DNA from: Ditylenchus dipsaci | Lineage: Eukaryota; Nematoda; Chromadorea; Rhabditida; Anguinidae | DNA: 64,000 bases | Assembly (NCBI GenBank): GCA_004194705.1 | Contig: SADC01000909.1 | Location: forward strand, 62,001-126,000 | Direction: 5' to 3' | Shown: one piece after another, positions 22,320 to 34,873 of the stretch | How the letters are laid out: each line of letters opens with the position of its first letter | Numbering within the stretch: position 1 is the stretch's first letter | Position numbers and translations under genes: made by a program | The notes under the pieces: generated by a model | What the model was told of the DNA's origin: nothing | Databases searched by the model: none | The model's input: the letters and a program-made list of their open reading frames with translations, nothing else

Positions 22320-23770
22320 GGCGAAAAAAAGTATTCTATGGGCATTCAAAATCTATGGGCAAAAAAAAATTCTATGAGAAAAACGAGTATTCTATGGGCA
22401 AAAAGAATTACCACCCTTTATATCACTCAAAACGGCTAATGACGAAAAGGGAAATGGCGAAAACGGAAATTTTCAAAACTGGTGCTTTTTGAAAAAAAGA
22501 TAATGACGAAAACCAATACAGCCGAACTTTTGTTGAAATATGTCAATTTATGTATTGTACAGGGTGTTCAAGAAATTCAGCGGTTTTGAAATGGCCATAA
22601 CCTTTTTTATGGTCAACAATAAAAATTGGCTTTTTTCAGCCAAAAGGTAGCACTTTTCAACAAAAGGTGGAACATTTTATTCTCGTGCACTATAAACAGT
22701 AATGGCTAAAGCCGGAGCTTGGCTGAAATAAAAATTTCGATCTTAGGCGGAAACAAACTTTTGGCAGTGACACCGCAGCGGTGTGTTTAGTGGGAGCGTG
22801 GAGTGTAATAACATAAAGCTCTTGGAATTGTTTAATGAACATGGTCTACCGTATTTCCTCTAATAGAAGCCCCCATCCTATTATAAGCCCCCCCCCTCTA
22901 GTGGGTATCCTAAAAATATAAGCCCCTTTTTTATATAAACCCCAGAATCATTTTTTTTTCGATAAATAAGTGTTGCTAAACGTGATAAAAGATACAAAGA
23001 ATGTCTTTATGTATTTGCCAATCGTATCTTTGGAAGTGGATTGCTGGAATACTTGTGAATGAGTGAATTTCAAACCAAAAACTAGATCGAGCACTATTTC
23101 AGCGGGTATTTCGTTGGTTTAAAAAATTGGACCCTACTAGCGAATACCCCCCCAACGATTTTCACTTTTTTTACTTTAGTAAAAAGTACCCAAATTTATG
23201 TCCCAGACCCCGGAAAATGTGCGCAAAACTCTTCATTAGTCACAACTTCCGTACGCTGGCCTACCCCAAGCCTAAGGCTAAGCCTAAACTTGTTGTTTGC
23301 AAGGGTAGTTACAGCAATTTTTAAAGGTCGGATGCTTGGGGGGGTATTCGCTAGTAGCGCCAAAAATTGCTTTATGCAGTAATCATCAGCAGAAAATCAG
23401 CAACAAACGATACGTAGTGAGTTCGGTTTACGTTAAGGACAAGAAAATAAGTTGGCAGCATAGGTCAGATAAAATTTAGGTAGAACGCCTCAGAGAAACA
23501 GTGGATAAACCATGAATATAGAATAAGTGCTTTTGATGTTTAAAGGCTGTTTCAACAATGTTATGTGGAAAATTAGAAGCGATCAGAAGATGGCGTAAAA
23601 AAATTATGACTCAAAATTTTTTCCGCGCCTTCGGCGCGGCGAGTTCAAAAAATAAAAGCCCCCCCCCTCTAGTACATTCAGCCCACTGAAAAAATTTATA
23701 ACAAATCTGCTCTTATCAAAGATTTCTGATCAAAAGCCTTCCAATTAACAATCACACCCTCACTATATTA
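22320..23770. other. Gene-free, repeat-derived stretch
   Basis: Contains a TTCTATGGGCAAAAA repeat (22330-22400), one end of an ACAGGGTGTTC element (22559), one end of a CCGTATTTCCTC element (22852), and a small inverted-repeat element at about 23125-23365 with ends CTACTAGCGAATACCCCCC. No gene seen. Confidence 0.55.
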
Positions 23771-23857
23771 GGCTTCTAAAAAAATATTATTTGTGTAAAA
23801 CGCAACAGATATACAATAAAACAGGTCCTTTGCAAAGTCAAAAACAAAGCAACAATA

Positions 23858-26800
23858 TTATAAGTGTCTATTAAGAAGCTGCTTAAGGAATTCGACAGAG
23901 GCAGCAAATTGAGTCCACCAGTAGGCAGCCTGTCCCTGCATCCGATCCGCGTAGAAGTCATTGATGTACCTTAACAAAAAAAACAAGCCTGCATAACAAA
24001 TATGTAATTCTTACTGAATGTTGGATAACAGAGTAGGCGGATTCGCCTGCAAAAGGACATAGACTAGAACAGGCAATAAGTCATCAGCGCACACAGTCCC
24101 AACATCAGAAGAGAGCGAAATCAGATTCTTTAATAAAGTAGCGTTAGAGAGATATCGGTAATGAAGTGACTCGGAAATACTTCAATAGTCTCACAGCACC
24201 GCACAACACATCCTATCTTGTCACAAGGAGACTTATAGGCATTGATGATTGCAATTTCGGCTTGAGCAGATGGCCAAGGACACTCGCCATGATACTTCTA
24301 AAAACCCGTAGATGTTCACTGATTATAACTAAAGCTACCTTTAATATTCCCAGATCCGGATGAGTTATTGTAAGCCGAAGGGAGAGTTTCTGGATTGATT
24401 TATAAAATATTCTGAAATACAGAAAACTTTAAAGGACAATTTTAACATAAGAGCTTACGCATCACGTGAATGATCTGCATCTCCATTCGGAAACATGGCA
24501 AACTTGTAAACATGGGCCATCAGCGAACGTTCCTTGAAATCACTACTTTTACAACACAGCTGGGCCAAAAGAATCAAAATTTACCAAACACTTTTGGGCG
24601 TAATCCAAGTTGTCAGAGGTTGCAAAACGCCACATTGGCTCTATGTAGAACCTTTCATTCAGAAAACGGAGTGCTTGTTCGACAGTTTTTGTCCTTTCAT
24701 CCTACATAGAACCTATATAATGAGACAGAGCTATAAAAGCTATTGTACCTGCGCCTTCAAACATCGAAAATCATGGACAAACTGGCGAAGAAATAGGTCT
24801 TTTCCTTCGAGGAAAAATCTGACAAGAATTTCAAGTAAACACTCGGCAGATAGAGCCTTTTCCCTAAAACAGATAAATATTCTATCTAGGTAGCATAACG
24901 GAAAATCAAGCCTCTGAATTCTGGTTTTGGTGCGGAATAGATAATAGTTTAACTGAAGCAGTGAAGCTCGTAAATTCTGTAAACGAGAAATGTGAGAAGC
25001 GCGCTCCTGATGCTCACTTTCTAACGTGGCCAATAGACGATAAATTCTGAAAAGAGCGTGTAACCAAAGAAAACATAAAAAATTCTACCCTCATTTCCTA
25101 GAACAATTAGACATCGCTGTACCTGAAAAATTTAGCGAAATTACGAGGCCGTCTCAACATATGCTTTAAATGTCTACTTCTCTGACTTGTGCAGAAAATC
25201 CATGCTCACGACTATTTATTGACTCTGCAAGCAATCTTTTCAGCAACTTATGCAACTCCTCGAGCTTATTCTCCCTTTAAAAAATTTCTTCAAGAAGTAT
25301 CTTCTAAAACTTAAAAAAGACCCGAGATTGTTGTTGCATGCAGCAGCAGATGCAAGCACAAGGTCAGGGCCGAACTAAGAACGGATCTATAAACACAAAA
25401 ATATATAAACGCAAACAAAATTTAATATTTAAGCATTAACAACCGGAGTTTTCGCTTCGCATCCAAAAAGGCTTTGCATTTTTCAAGATTCTTAGGATCG
25501 TGATAAGTGTCAACAGGTGATCCCTGAAAGCAGTAGAAACATTTTTAAAAGAAATTACTAAAGTCTACTTTGATATCGGCGACTGAATAAGCTTCCCGGT
25601 AACGAAGGAGCGCATCATTGTTCTCGCTCACAGGAAGAATGAGCACCTGCAAGATGTTTGCTTTAAAAGTAGATCAAACATGGATAGATACCTACCTCGG
25701 TTCGGTTGCTTTTCAATTCAACTGGCAATTTTTTTATTTCATTTTCTAACTTTTTGTGCAGACGAACATCAGTTATTTGATTCACTGCAGAGTGATTCAA
25801 GGAAGCCAGCTAAAGCAATCATTTCTAAAATAAAAACAGCAAAAAAAGACGAACGATTATTTTAATTTCTTGAAGTGTTCCGACGCATACCTTTCGACAG
25901 CTGGCTGAAAATAAAATTTAACTTCGAGCGATACTGGGATATCATTTACCATTCACTTCATTACCTTCGCTTTCGTAAAGTTCAACCGGTGACAACGTTT
26001 TTGATATAAATATTTCTGAACGATTTCTGACATACAATCCTGAAACTTATGCCTTTCAAAAAAGTGATACAGAAAAGTCATTAACATTATCAAGTTTCAC
26101 TAGCAGGCGGTGCATTTGCGGAGCGGGCACTTCATAAGGCAAGAGCGCAAGATTTTGCATCACCTGTCCTACCTGTATCAAATTGAATCGTGCAATATGC
26201 TCGACGGCGTATCTGATATTATTCCAATCTAAAATTACCCCCTAAGTCTCTGCAACCTAAAGACATTTAGAGAAGCTTGCCTCTTCTGGATGAACAATTG
26301 CGGAACACAGAAAATAGGTGAAGACCATGTCCGTGCAAATCAAGCAGCCTACAAAGGTATAAGTGTCTATTCACTCGAGCTTCGCCATTATACACACATC
26401 TTTTTCTGATCCTACGCACTGCTTTTTAACAACCCTGTTTGCAAGTGACGAACAAGCCAAGTGAACCTTGATGGAAATAACGTCATCGCACTTCGAATTG
26501 CTAAAATATCCAATAAGAAGGAGTAAATTCGCGCAGAATATTACATTGCAAGAAATGATTGGTAATCAAAACCAATTTGTCCTCCACTGTTTTTCGATGT
26601 TCTGCCACTTTGTTTATATAATCCTCGGAATTCTCGTCAGATCCAAAGCGTCTAACACGCTCTGCCGCTGTAAAAATTAGTAAAACACCTGAATTTCGGA
26701 AGAAAAAGCACCAGAAAAACGAAGGATTGATTTGGCAGGATCAATATCGAGGAAAAGTTCATCCTGACTGAGCAGAAACATCACTGGCTCGTGAAGTGCC

Positions 26801-27655
26801 GCAGTAAGGAAAACCTGCAAAACTTCGTTATAAAACGCAACATCCGTACTTGATAACGAATGAAACTACCTTTGCTGCGAAGAGCTCTTCGGAAAAAAAC
26901 TTGTACATCTTAGAGAAGGTCGAGCAGCACTTTCTGAGCAGTTTTCGTGGGTCGGAGCTTTCAATGAGCTGCAGAGACATCAAATGACCAAGCAATTCTG
27001 CCATACCTGAATCAACATAGTAATTTTAAAATGTAAAATCCTGCTCATAATTACTTTTTTCGTCGTTTTGAAATACACAGGAGCTATAAAGCACATTAAA
27101 AACAGCACGATTTAGCTTATCAGTCGACACCTGCAAAAATTAGAGGTAAATTAAGACTGTGCAAGCAAAACATACATCTGAGTTAAGCTTTCTGCAGCAA
27201 CGAGAAATTCGGCAACGGCTTTAGGCGCTAAGAGACTCTCTAGAAAAAAGAGTAAGAACGTCGTGATGACTTACCTTCATGTAAATACTTAAATATTAGC
27301 AAACAGTAGTGATGTGATGTCCCAGTGCTTTGTAACCCTCAATAAACTTGGTAGAATTGATTTTGCCATCAACTGACAACAATTATCTGGCGAAACAGAC
27401 GGATCGGAATTTATGAGCTTGCTTAGAGCTGCCTGTGCGAAGCGAATCGTCAGCAACCAAAAAGAGTTATGTCGTTTATAATACCTTTTCATGTCGACAG
27501 ATCCAAGTTAACTTGTAGATCTCTTTTCTTTCAGATTGCGATTTAGAACTGAGATTTTGCAATATTGTCTGCTCATTGTTTATCAAAAGACGTTCGGATC
27601 GGAGGCACTCACACAGAGATGAAAGCGAAGAAAGGCTGCTGCTCTTAGACTGCAT
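23858..27655 (-). CDS. GAPVD1: GAPVD1 / RME-6 / Gapex-5, RasGAP-VPS9 protein
   Basis: Endocytic regulator that pairs an N-terminal RasGAP-type domain with a C-terminal VPS9 domain activating Rab5. About 20 small exons with mostly 45-60 bp introns. The N-terminus has the family pattern LRSERLLINNEQ (27600). The GAP part runs from about 27180 to 26130 and includes SSDPRKLLRK, FLTAALHEPVMFLLSQDELF, ILRFS and CTDMVFTYFLCSAIVHPEE. NLALLPYEVPAPQMHRLL follows near 26140. After a short linker come FLDAKRKLR (25450), the helical region SHISRLQNLRASLLQL (24960) and VPS9 motifs: MAHVYKFAMFPNGDADHSRD, PWPSAQAEI, AYKSPCDKIGC, and DDLLPVLVYVLLQANPPTLL with the aspartate of the DDxxPVL motif. The last exon ends YWWTQFAASVEFLKQLL; stop at 23858-23860. 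The ATG (27655) sits directly after TTTTTCAG. The long disordered middle of vertebrate GAPVD1 is almost absent. One or two junctions near 27100-27350 remain unsure. Confidence 0.92.
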
Positions 27656-27659
27656 CTGA

Positions 27660-28310
27660 AAAATTCCTCATTAAAGGGGCATGCCCGTGCATGACACAGA
27701 GAAAAGATGGGGACCAGCAGTTATTTTCGGGGAAAACTTATTCTTGTCACCGAAAGCTGTTCTCGACACGAAATCAGCAATTTTTAAAATTTTTCAATAC
27801 GGTCGAGGCTCGTTATAACGTAACTCGATGTAACGTAAATTTAAGGTCCGAAGTTCGTTCCCACCTAGGGTCCGACACTTTTTTCAACCTGATTTTTGAA
27901 GTTTTTCGCAAGTTCTGTTTTAAAGTCTGGTCCTAATTATCGTGAGGATTCCGATTTTGCCGATCGTTTTACGAAAATTAAAAATTTGTTTTTCTAATAA
28001 AAGAAAACTCGATATAACGTAACTTGATTTTAACAAAAATCCTGTTTTTTAAAGGCGCATACCATTACGTTACACTGCAAAATTGAGGCGGAGACCAGTA
28101 AGTTTTCAAACATCGCTCTTGTTTCCACTCGTTTAATGTCAAATCTGATACTCATGACCTTTTCCTACTTTTAAAAAGTAGGCAAAAACTTTCGTCGGAT
28201 CAGGTAGAAAGCTTGTAGAAGACGGTCATGATAAAGATAAATTGCTGGCCCCCGCCTTAATTGCAGTATAACGCGTTGAAACGAGTTATTGTTTTTCAGA
28301 GAATAAAATT
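27660..28310. other. Intergenic, repeat fragments
   Basis: Begins with a TAAAGGGGCATGCCCGTGC repeat end. It then has a segment shared with the P1-bearing inverted repeat (TTCTCGACACGAAATCAGCA at 27751) and a decayed pogo-type CTCGTTATAACGTAACTCGA stretch (27808-28060). No gene seen. Confidence 0.5.
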
Positions 28311-29290
28311 TTGGACGCTACTCGTAATACCCCCCCCCCCCCCCCCAAAAAAGCTACTCGGGAATACCCCCCCCCCCAAAATCGGACCTACTCGGTTATA
28401 CCCCCCCCCCCAAAAATCAAGATTTTTAGGAGTGGTCAAAACACATTTTTAAGCAATAATTTCGCCATAAAAGGTCCAGAAAAGCAATTTAAAAGGGATT
28501 ATGGGCTGTATTGGGAGGGGAAGGGAATAATACAGGGCCACTTTTTTTTAGCTGCTTTACCATGTTTTTCAACTCGGGCCGTGGCAAAAATAGACTTTAT
28601 ATGCATTTTATGATCAAGTGTACTTCTCGGAATCATGTCTAAGGTATGTGGGTGTGCGCATCTCTAACTCTCAAGCCCCCTGCACCCCGAAGGGGGCGCA
28701 GGGGCTTGGAGTTGAGATGCGCACACCCACATACCTTAGACACATTTCACTCGAAAGTGACTCTGGATGCATGAAAAAGCATGCATACCAGAGTTTATTT
28801 ATGCGGTAGGCCCAGTTTCAAAACTATGTTCAACATCTTTGATTTTTCGGCCGAAAAGGGCCTCCCCCACTTTCCAGCCTGAGGCTACGAGCCAGAGGCT
28901 CAGCCATCCAAAAGTTAAACAACAACCATCAGGATCCACCCAGCTGATCGGTCTGATCATTTCGAGTGCTTATACTTTTACGTGCACCACAAGTGGCTGG
29001 GTTTGAAAGTGACTTCAACGCTAAGAGAATTAATACTCTTTGGTACTTATAGGCACTATAAAAGTGGCCCCTGTTTTGTCCTTCCCCTCCCAATACAGCC
29101 CTTGAACCCTATTTTAATTGCTTTTCTGGTCCTTTATGGCGAAATTATTGCTTAAAAATGTGTTTTGACCACTCCTAAAAATCTTGATTTTTGGGGGGGG
29201 GGTATAACCGAGTAGCTCCTAGGATTGGGGGGGGGGGTATTCCCGAGTAGCACTTTTTGGGGGAGGGGGTATAACCGAGTAGCGCCAAAT
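28310..29290. mobile_element. Element with G/C-tract tandem ends, 0.98 kb
   Basis: Each end has three units of the form CTACTCGGTTATACCCCCCC, inverted between left (28313-28412) and right (29190-29288). They are followed by about 150-bp inverted arms with CCAGAAAAGCAATTTAAAAG and GGGCTGTATTGGGAGGGGAA. The centre holds a hairpin (28630-28750) and a unique part. No transposase. The sister copy is 39941-40912. Confidence 0.75.
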
Positions 29291-30090
29291 TTGTATCTCC
29301 AAAAAATGACTGGCAAAATCGGAATCCTTGCAATATTTAAGACCAGATTGTCAAACAGAACTGGTAGAAGCTGGAAAAAATGAATGTCAAAAAGGTGTAG
29401 AACCCGGTAACTTGCCCGGTCACTTAAGGCGCGTCCCAATGCAGCCTTTTCACTCTCACTTTCACTCTCACTCGCACATTGGGGACACCCTTTCATTCTC
29501 ACTCTCATTCTCACTCTCACTTTCACTCGCACTCGCACTCTGTCCTCAATGAGAAATGAAAAAACGCTCACTCTCACTCGCACTCTTCTTCTCACTCTCA
29601 CTTGCACTCAGTCCCCAATGAGTGAGATGTAAAGTGAAGTATAGACTTCAAAGCAGACTTCACTCTAAAAGTGACGAGAAAATTGTCACTCGCGGTCCAA
29701 ATGTGGACTGCGAGTTTTATTTGCACTCTCACTCTGTCCCCAATGGGACTTTTTATGCTTTGTACTCAGACCATTTTAGGAAACTATTTGAGCACTCCAG
29801 GGCATGTTTCAGACCTGCTTCTACGTTTGTTAAGCGCTTTTTTATAGAGTCAAACTCTATCAACTATCTGTTTGACTTGTTATTACTCATTCTCAGGATA
29901 CACAAACCACCTCAAACTACCTTCAAATACTTTAAGTGAGCCTGAACCACTTGAAGCACTCTACTTGAAGCACTAACTACCCTGAACACTCCTAAATGAC
30001 ACAAAATTACTCAGAACGGTTGCAGTTTCGAATCCTACCCCCCCCCCCCCCCCACGGGGACTGATCAGGTGGAGGAGATAACTTCATATT
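29290..30090. repeat. CACTCTCACTTTCACT microsatellite and flanks
   Basis: From about 29440 to 29740 the + strand is dominated by CACTCTCACT/CACTCGCACT hexamer-like repeats with interspersed CCCCAATG-type spacers. Downstream is a GAACCACTTGAAGCACT repeat (29935-30000) and a C17 tract at about 30038. No gene seen; the frames are repeat translation. Confidence 0.6.
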
Positions 30091-30445
30091 CGTGTTTCTC
30101 GACCCCGATTTCATGAGAAAGCCGCGCGTTTTTTGGTTCTGAGAAAAAAAAAATTCGAACCACAGGGGGGGGGGTATCATGGTTTTTTAGTCAAAATTTG
30201 AAAAATTTAAATTGGCGCCTTTTGAATTTAAAAGGGAATAAGGGCTGTATTGGGAGGGAAGGGAATAAAAGGGGGCCACTTTTATGGCAGAACATTATAA
30301 ATTTGAATATCTATATTCTTCGACTGCCTCACCATGTTTTTCAACTGGGCCGTGGCAAAAAAAGACTCTATATGCATTTTATGGTCAAGAGTACTTCTCG
30401 GAATCATGTCTAAGGTAAGTGTGTGCACGCATCTCTAACTCGGAA
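30091..30445. repeat. Dispersed copy of the GON4L last-exon segment
   Basis: Positions 30091-30300 match 13612-13815, including most of the GON4L terminal coding exon (CGTGTTTCTCGA, GATTTCATGAGAAAGCC) and the downstream AATAAGGGCTGTATTGGGAG. The copy has a G-run in place of part of the exon, so it is not coding. It continues into the TGTCTAAGGTA-type hairpin half. Confidence 0.75.
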
Positions 30446-30601
30446 GGCAGGAAAGACGACGAAAAAAAGAAGCGCCCATGCGCTTGAAAGAATTTGATTT
30501 TTGGAATTTTTTTGTTGAACTGGTCGTTGTTTTGACATAAACTTGAAGATAAATTTTTTTAAACTGAAAGTTTGAACTCTTCGTCAAAATATGTAGGTAC
30601 C

Positions 30602-30852
30602 TACAGGGTGGCGCAAAAAAAACGCGGCACTTGAAAAAAATGCGTAGGTAGCTCCTTGCCACATCGATTTCCCCAGGAAATTGATGGCAATGGTTAAGCT
30701 ACTTAGGAGCTTTGTGGTGTTTCTCTTCCTTACAGCCGGCATTGTTGTGGAGGTTTCCGAGGGCTTGCCACCCAAAAATCGGAAACAGACCGGGTAAAAG
30801 GTTACGTACTTCAATTTCTTTTAGGTGGCGAATTTTTTCGCTCCACCCTGTA
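30602..30852. mobile_element. ACAGGGTGGCG MITE
   Basis: About 250 bp with ends CTACAGGGTGGCGCAAAAAA and the inverted match TCGCTCCACCCTGTA. Non-coding, probably TA-targeted like the other ACAGGGTG elements. Confidence 0.65.
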
Positions 30853-30859
30853 AGTGGCG

Positions 30860-31625
30860 AAATTGGTTTCTACGTGTTCGTAATGGAAATTCCCGATTTT
30901 ATCCACAAGTATACAACCTCTAGGGCTCTCATTTGTGCTGACAGAACAAGAGAAAAAATTACGTAATAAAAGAAAGAAAAAAAAAACAAATTTGTCAATT
31001 CCATGCCATTCCACCCCATCTCTAATCATTGCATCTAGTTTTGACGATGCAATCATTGTTTTGTCGTTGACTTAGAGATTAATATAATGAAACTAACTAT
31101 TTGGTGTAATAGTCTGATTTATTGTCTTCAGAATAGTTGGTTTAGTAAAAGGAAAATCAATCAACGATAAAAGGCGGCCAATTTTCAAAAAAAAGGCGGC
31201 CAAATTCTATTTTTTTATTATAAATTTGAAAAAGGCGGCCAAAAAAATAAAAAGGCTGCCAAATTCTCACATTTGGTGGTACATTTCTATTTGAGCCTTT
31301 TTTTTATTAGCATTCTAATGCTTCCATACTGTCATTTCAAGATTTTGCTCTAAAAACTGCCATATCAATGGCATTGTAATTTTTGGAATATCATTGTATG
31401 CTCGAAAAATTATATTGGAAATCAAGAAATGCCATTGAAATTATCGAATGTTGTACCACTGTATAACTAGTATGATAATAGTAGCGCCCTGCTATTGTGT
31501 TTGATGCAACGGTATTGAAGACTGTCAATGACATTGTAAGTTGCTTAATGATATTCAATGACAATTGTCATGCCATTCAAAGTCTTGATATACTCTTGTT
31601 TTTTTATTGTACGATTAATACACGG
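30860..31625. other. Gene-free stretch
   Basis: AT-rich. Holds four AAAAGGCGGCCAAATTC-like short repeats at 31165-31270. Nothing else recognisable. Confidence 0.5.
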
Positions 31626-31629
31626 TTCT

Positions 31630-31855
31630 CACAGTGAGTGGGTGTGGGTGTAGGTCGATGTCCGCGGGAAGGTCGAGGTCGATGTGTTCTCACAATGCCG
31701 AGTGTAGGTTTAGGTCGAGGTAGAGGTCGAAGTTGAGGTTTTCTCACAATGCAATTTTTGCTCGTTTTTCTTTTGTTTTTTTAAATAAACGACCTCGACC
31801 TGCCTATGTGAGCACTTTGAGCTCTACCTCGACTAGCCTATGTGAGCGTAGTATA
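31630..31855. repeat. GGTCGAGGTCGATGT repeat with inverted partner
   Basis: GTAGGTCGATGTCC / GAGGTCGATGTG units separated by TTCTCACAATGC, followed by the inverse CGACCTCGACCTGCC. The same family occurs at 13261-13380 and 17070-17130. Confidence 0.6.
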
Positions 31856-31867
31856 AGTCAAATTTTC

Positions 31868-32850
31868 ATTGCACAGGGCGGTCCGAGAATTTCGCCGATT
31901 TTGAAACGGCTGTAACTTTTTTATTTTCTAACATTTTGACGAGTTCTTTTTCGTTCTTGAGAAAGAAAAGCGGGAAATTTTAGTCTTTACTTCGTAGGTC
32001 AGATTGTCAAAACAAATTTTTTAACAACTGTTTTAACAAATGCCGAAAAATGATAGGATAAAAAATGCTGAATGGTTGTCAATATCCCTTTGACTGGTCT
32101 CCTTAAAGGGGCATGCCCACGCTAATAAGACGTGGTGCCCGGAATTCAAAATTTTCCCGAATCATTGGTCTTCTATTCAGATTTTTCAACTCGGTTTCTA
32201 ACAATACTTGGCCTGGAATTTAATTTTAGGTATGGTTTGTTAGAAACCAAGTTGAAAAATCAGTACAGAAGTTCAATGATTAGGAAAATTTTTGAATTCC
32301 GGGCACCACCTCTTATTAGCGTGGGCATGCCCCTTTAAGCTCAGCGGTAAAAATGACAGTACTTTAGCCAATTTCAGTTAGGTTGAATTCACCTGAGAAA
32401 ATCACACATACGCATGTTTGAACGAGAAATTTATCATTTATTTATTTTTCAAAATTCACCATGTGTTTGCCTTTTTCTTTTTCTTGACACTTCCCAGATC
32501 GATAAACTTCTTGTACCACTTCTTGATTTTCTTGAATTTGGCACTAGAGCTTAGTGATCTAGCTGATAGCTTGTACAAAATTTTCTTAAAACAGCCTGAA
32601 GAAACTTTTGGTCAATCGATCAAACTTGCGCAGAACGCTTCCTCTTGCGAGCTTATTATTTTGAAGCATTTCGAAATCAAGGAAAAATGTTTAATCAGTT
32701 GTCTATAAAATATTTGCTGTTATAAAGTGGCGTACGACGTGCCAAATGAAATTTCTACCTTTCTCTATAAGATAAAAAGTTGTCGAAAGGTTAGAGAATA
32801 AAAAAATTACAGCCGTTTCAAACTCGACGAAATTCTCGGACCACTCTGTA
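31868..32850. mobile_element. CAGGGCGGTCCGAGAATTTCG element
   Basis: Ends are inverted: ACAGGGCGGTCCGAGAATTT at the left and ACAGAGTGGTCCGAGAATTT (read inverted) at the right. About 980 bp, with the intact GGGCATGCCC MITE (32103-32338) nested inside. No transposase recognised. Confidence 0.65.
32103..32338. mobile_element. Intact GGGCATGCCC-type MITE
   Basis: 236 bp. Ends TTAAAGGGGCATGCCCACGC and its inverse, subterminal GTGGTGCCCGGAATTC in both arms, and a loop region AATTTAATTTTAGG. Best-preserved copy of a family with members at 2384, 7390, 9914 and 18208. Confidence 0.85.
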
Positions 32851-33985
32851 TTGAAACGATTTTTTTAGAAAACTGTTGCAAAGCTTTTGCTGTTAATAAA
32901 ATTTCAAGAACAACTTGTTTAAATGAGAAAGTGTTAATTTTAGCGCAGAATTTTATGCTGAACATGATGGTGCGGGTCCTTTTCGCTTCAATAATTGTCG
33001 AAATAGGTGAAAAGGGTCCGGGGGCCCATATTTTTTTTCTGCTGTTAACACGCCCAATACGAATCTGTAGATTCGTATCTTCTGACTCAGAATTACCCGC
33101 TGAACACCCTGGTACGGGTCCTTCCCGCTTTAATTATTGATGGAGTAGGTGAAAAAGGTTCCGGAAGGCAACAAGTTGTGGATGATCAAAATCCAACTGG
33201 ATACCCACATGTTTTCAAGTGATGTGTCGAAATTGTCATTCCGCACCCACGCTTACAATACACCAAAAAGGCAGTCAGGATCTAATCTTTCGAATGAGAG
33301 TATGTGAGTTGCAAAATGAATGCAAAAACTTGGATAACCAGCGTCCAACTCACAAAACCACCATTTTCTCGCCTCAATAATTTTGACTTAAAAGCGCTCA
33401 AGAGAATGTCATAGCTCCGTACAACTCCTCGATGCTTGGTCAATACTTGTAGAGAAGTTCAAGGGCTTCGAGATGAGCAGAAAATAAGCACAGATATACA
33501 ACAAAACTTAAAATTACAGGAGAAAAGGTAAAACCAGCAGTTTCGCTGGTATCGTAATTTGAAGGATACCTGGTTGGCATATTTCTGGCCAAATTTCTAT
33601 AGAAAACTTAAAGTGTGATATAGCAAAATAATCAGCGTGAAAAATGCAATTGAACTAATACTGAAATTCACAAGACAACAAGAAAATATCACGAAATTTA
33701 CGCCAAAACAATTTGACTTCAAAACCCACAAAAAACCAGGGACTTTTGGACGAAAATTCAGGTGGTTGTGACTTGCCTTCGTGATTTTTTTTAAAATTTT
33801 TATACAGACGACGCTCTCTATAACAACTCGCAAGAGACTGGCTAAACCGAGTCGTTATAGAGAAGGAGTGGGTCAGCTTGAACAAGGCAGTCCCATACTA
33901 GACCGGCCGTCAGTCCTGACACTAATCTCTGAAATCTTAATTTCTTTCCTAACACCTGGAGGACCGACTGTTACTTTTGGTTATT
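32850..33985. other. Gene-free stretch
   Basis: Holds two partial copies of a TCAGAATTTT-GCTGAAC end (about 32945 and 33080), related to the piggyBac-like element's termini, and a CTATAACAACTCGCAAGAG / AACCGAGTCGTTATAGAG hairpin at 33810-33862. No gene recognised. Confidence 0.5.
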
Positions 33986-34417
33986 CCGACTCAGAATTTT
34001 GTGCTGAACACGATGTTGTTTTTAGTTTGGGTCGAGTTCCAACAAAAAATTGAGAAAAAGGTGTTTGAACATTGGTCGATTTGGAGCACCGGAAAATATT
34101 GTTGCTATGTTTGATCCAGATGCCATTTACTCAAATTTATTTTTCATCCAGGCAAGTAACATCTCAAAGTGAAGAGCATGCTTGGGGATTTCTAATGAGT
34201 CCAAACAGCAAGGGTTATTACAGAAAATTATGTCCAAAATATTGAATTTCCCGCCGGCTCCACGGCTTTCAGATACCCGAGTCAGCGCAGATAATTGGCT
34301 AGAACTCTGTACAGAAAAGCCATCTAATCAAATGATTTTTTGCGTCGTGTAGCTCGCTGACAGAGCTACACAACGAGTATAAACATGCCTGATATCTCTT
34401 ATCAAAACTGAAGAATA

Positions 34418-34667
34418 CCGTATTTCTTCTAATATACCGACACCCTCTAATAAACCGACACCCCCTACTTTGAGGGACCGTATCTCAGTCCGAAGAAAAA
34501 AATTTACATCACTGTTTATTGTGTTTTCTTAGTTCCCACGAGCTCTATCGATTCCGCTTTTTCGATTTGGATTTTCACCCGAAAATGTCGAGTTCGACCC
34601 AAAATTTTCACGATTTTTGAAGGGTTGAAAAATAAACCGACATGTCGGTTTATTAGAAGAAATACGG
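34418..34667. mobile_element. CCGTATTTCTTC MITE inside the piggyBac-like arm
   Basis: 250 bp, subfamily with CCGACACC subterminal sequence, flanked by TA. The opposite arm of the host element keeps the empty site (GATTAGTATTCTTC at about 36127). This shows the MITE boundaries are CCGTATTT...AAATACGG and that TA is duplicated. Confidence 0.9.
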
Positions 34668-34873
34668 TACTAATCAATTTTTTCTGAAGAAGCAGTTTTT
34701 CAGATATCTGATTTTCAGCCGTTTTGTTGGTGGATCTGATTTCTCTTAACTTTTAGGTCTCCTGTCCGCATCTTTTGCGCAGAGAGCATCCATTCTTCAA
34801 AACAAATAATGGAAATTATAATCATGTAAGTTTGTGTCTTATGACGATTTGATTCATATGTATTCTGGCAAAC

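Noticed and set aside
28261..28613. Pro-rich frames (PPPPPPKK)
   Set aside because: Come from C-runs in the transposon end.
29152..29607. Arg/Val/Ser-repeat frames (VRVRVRMR, SHSHFHSH)
   Set aside because: Translation of the CACTCTCACT microsatellite.
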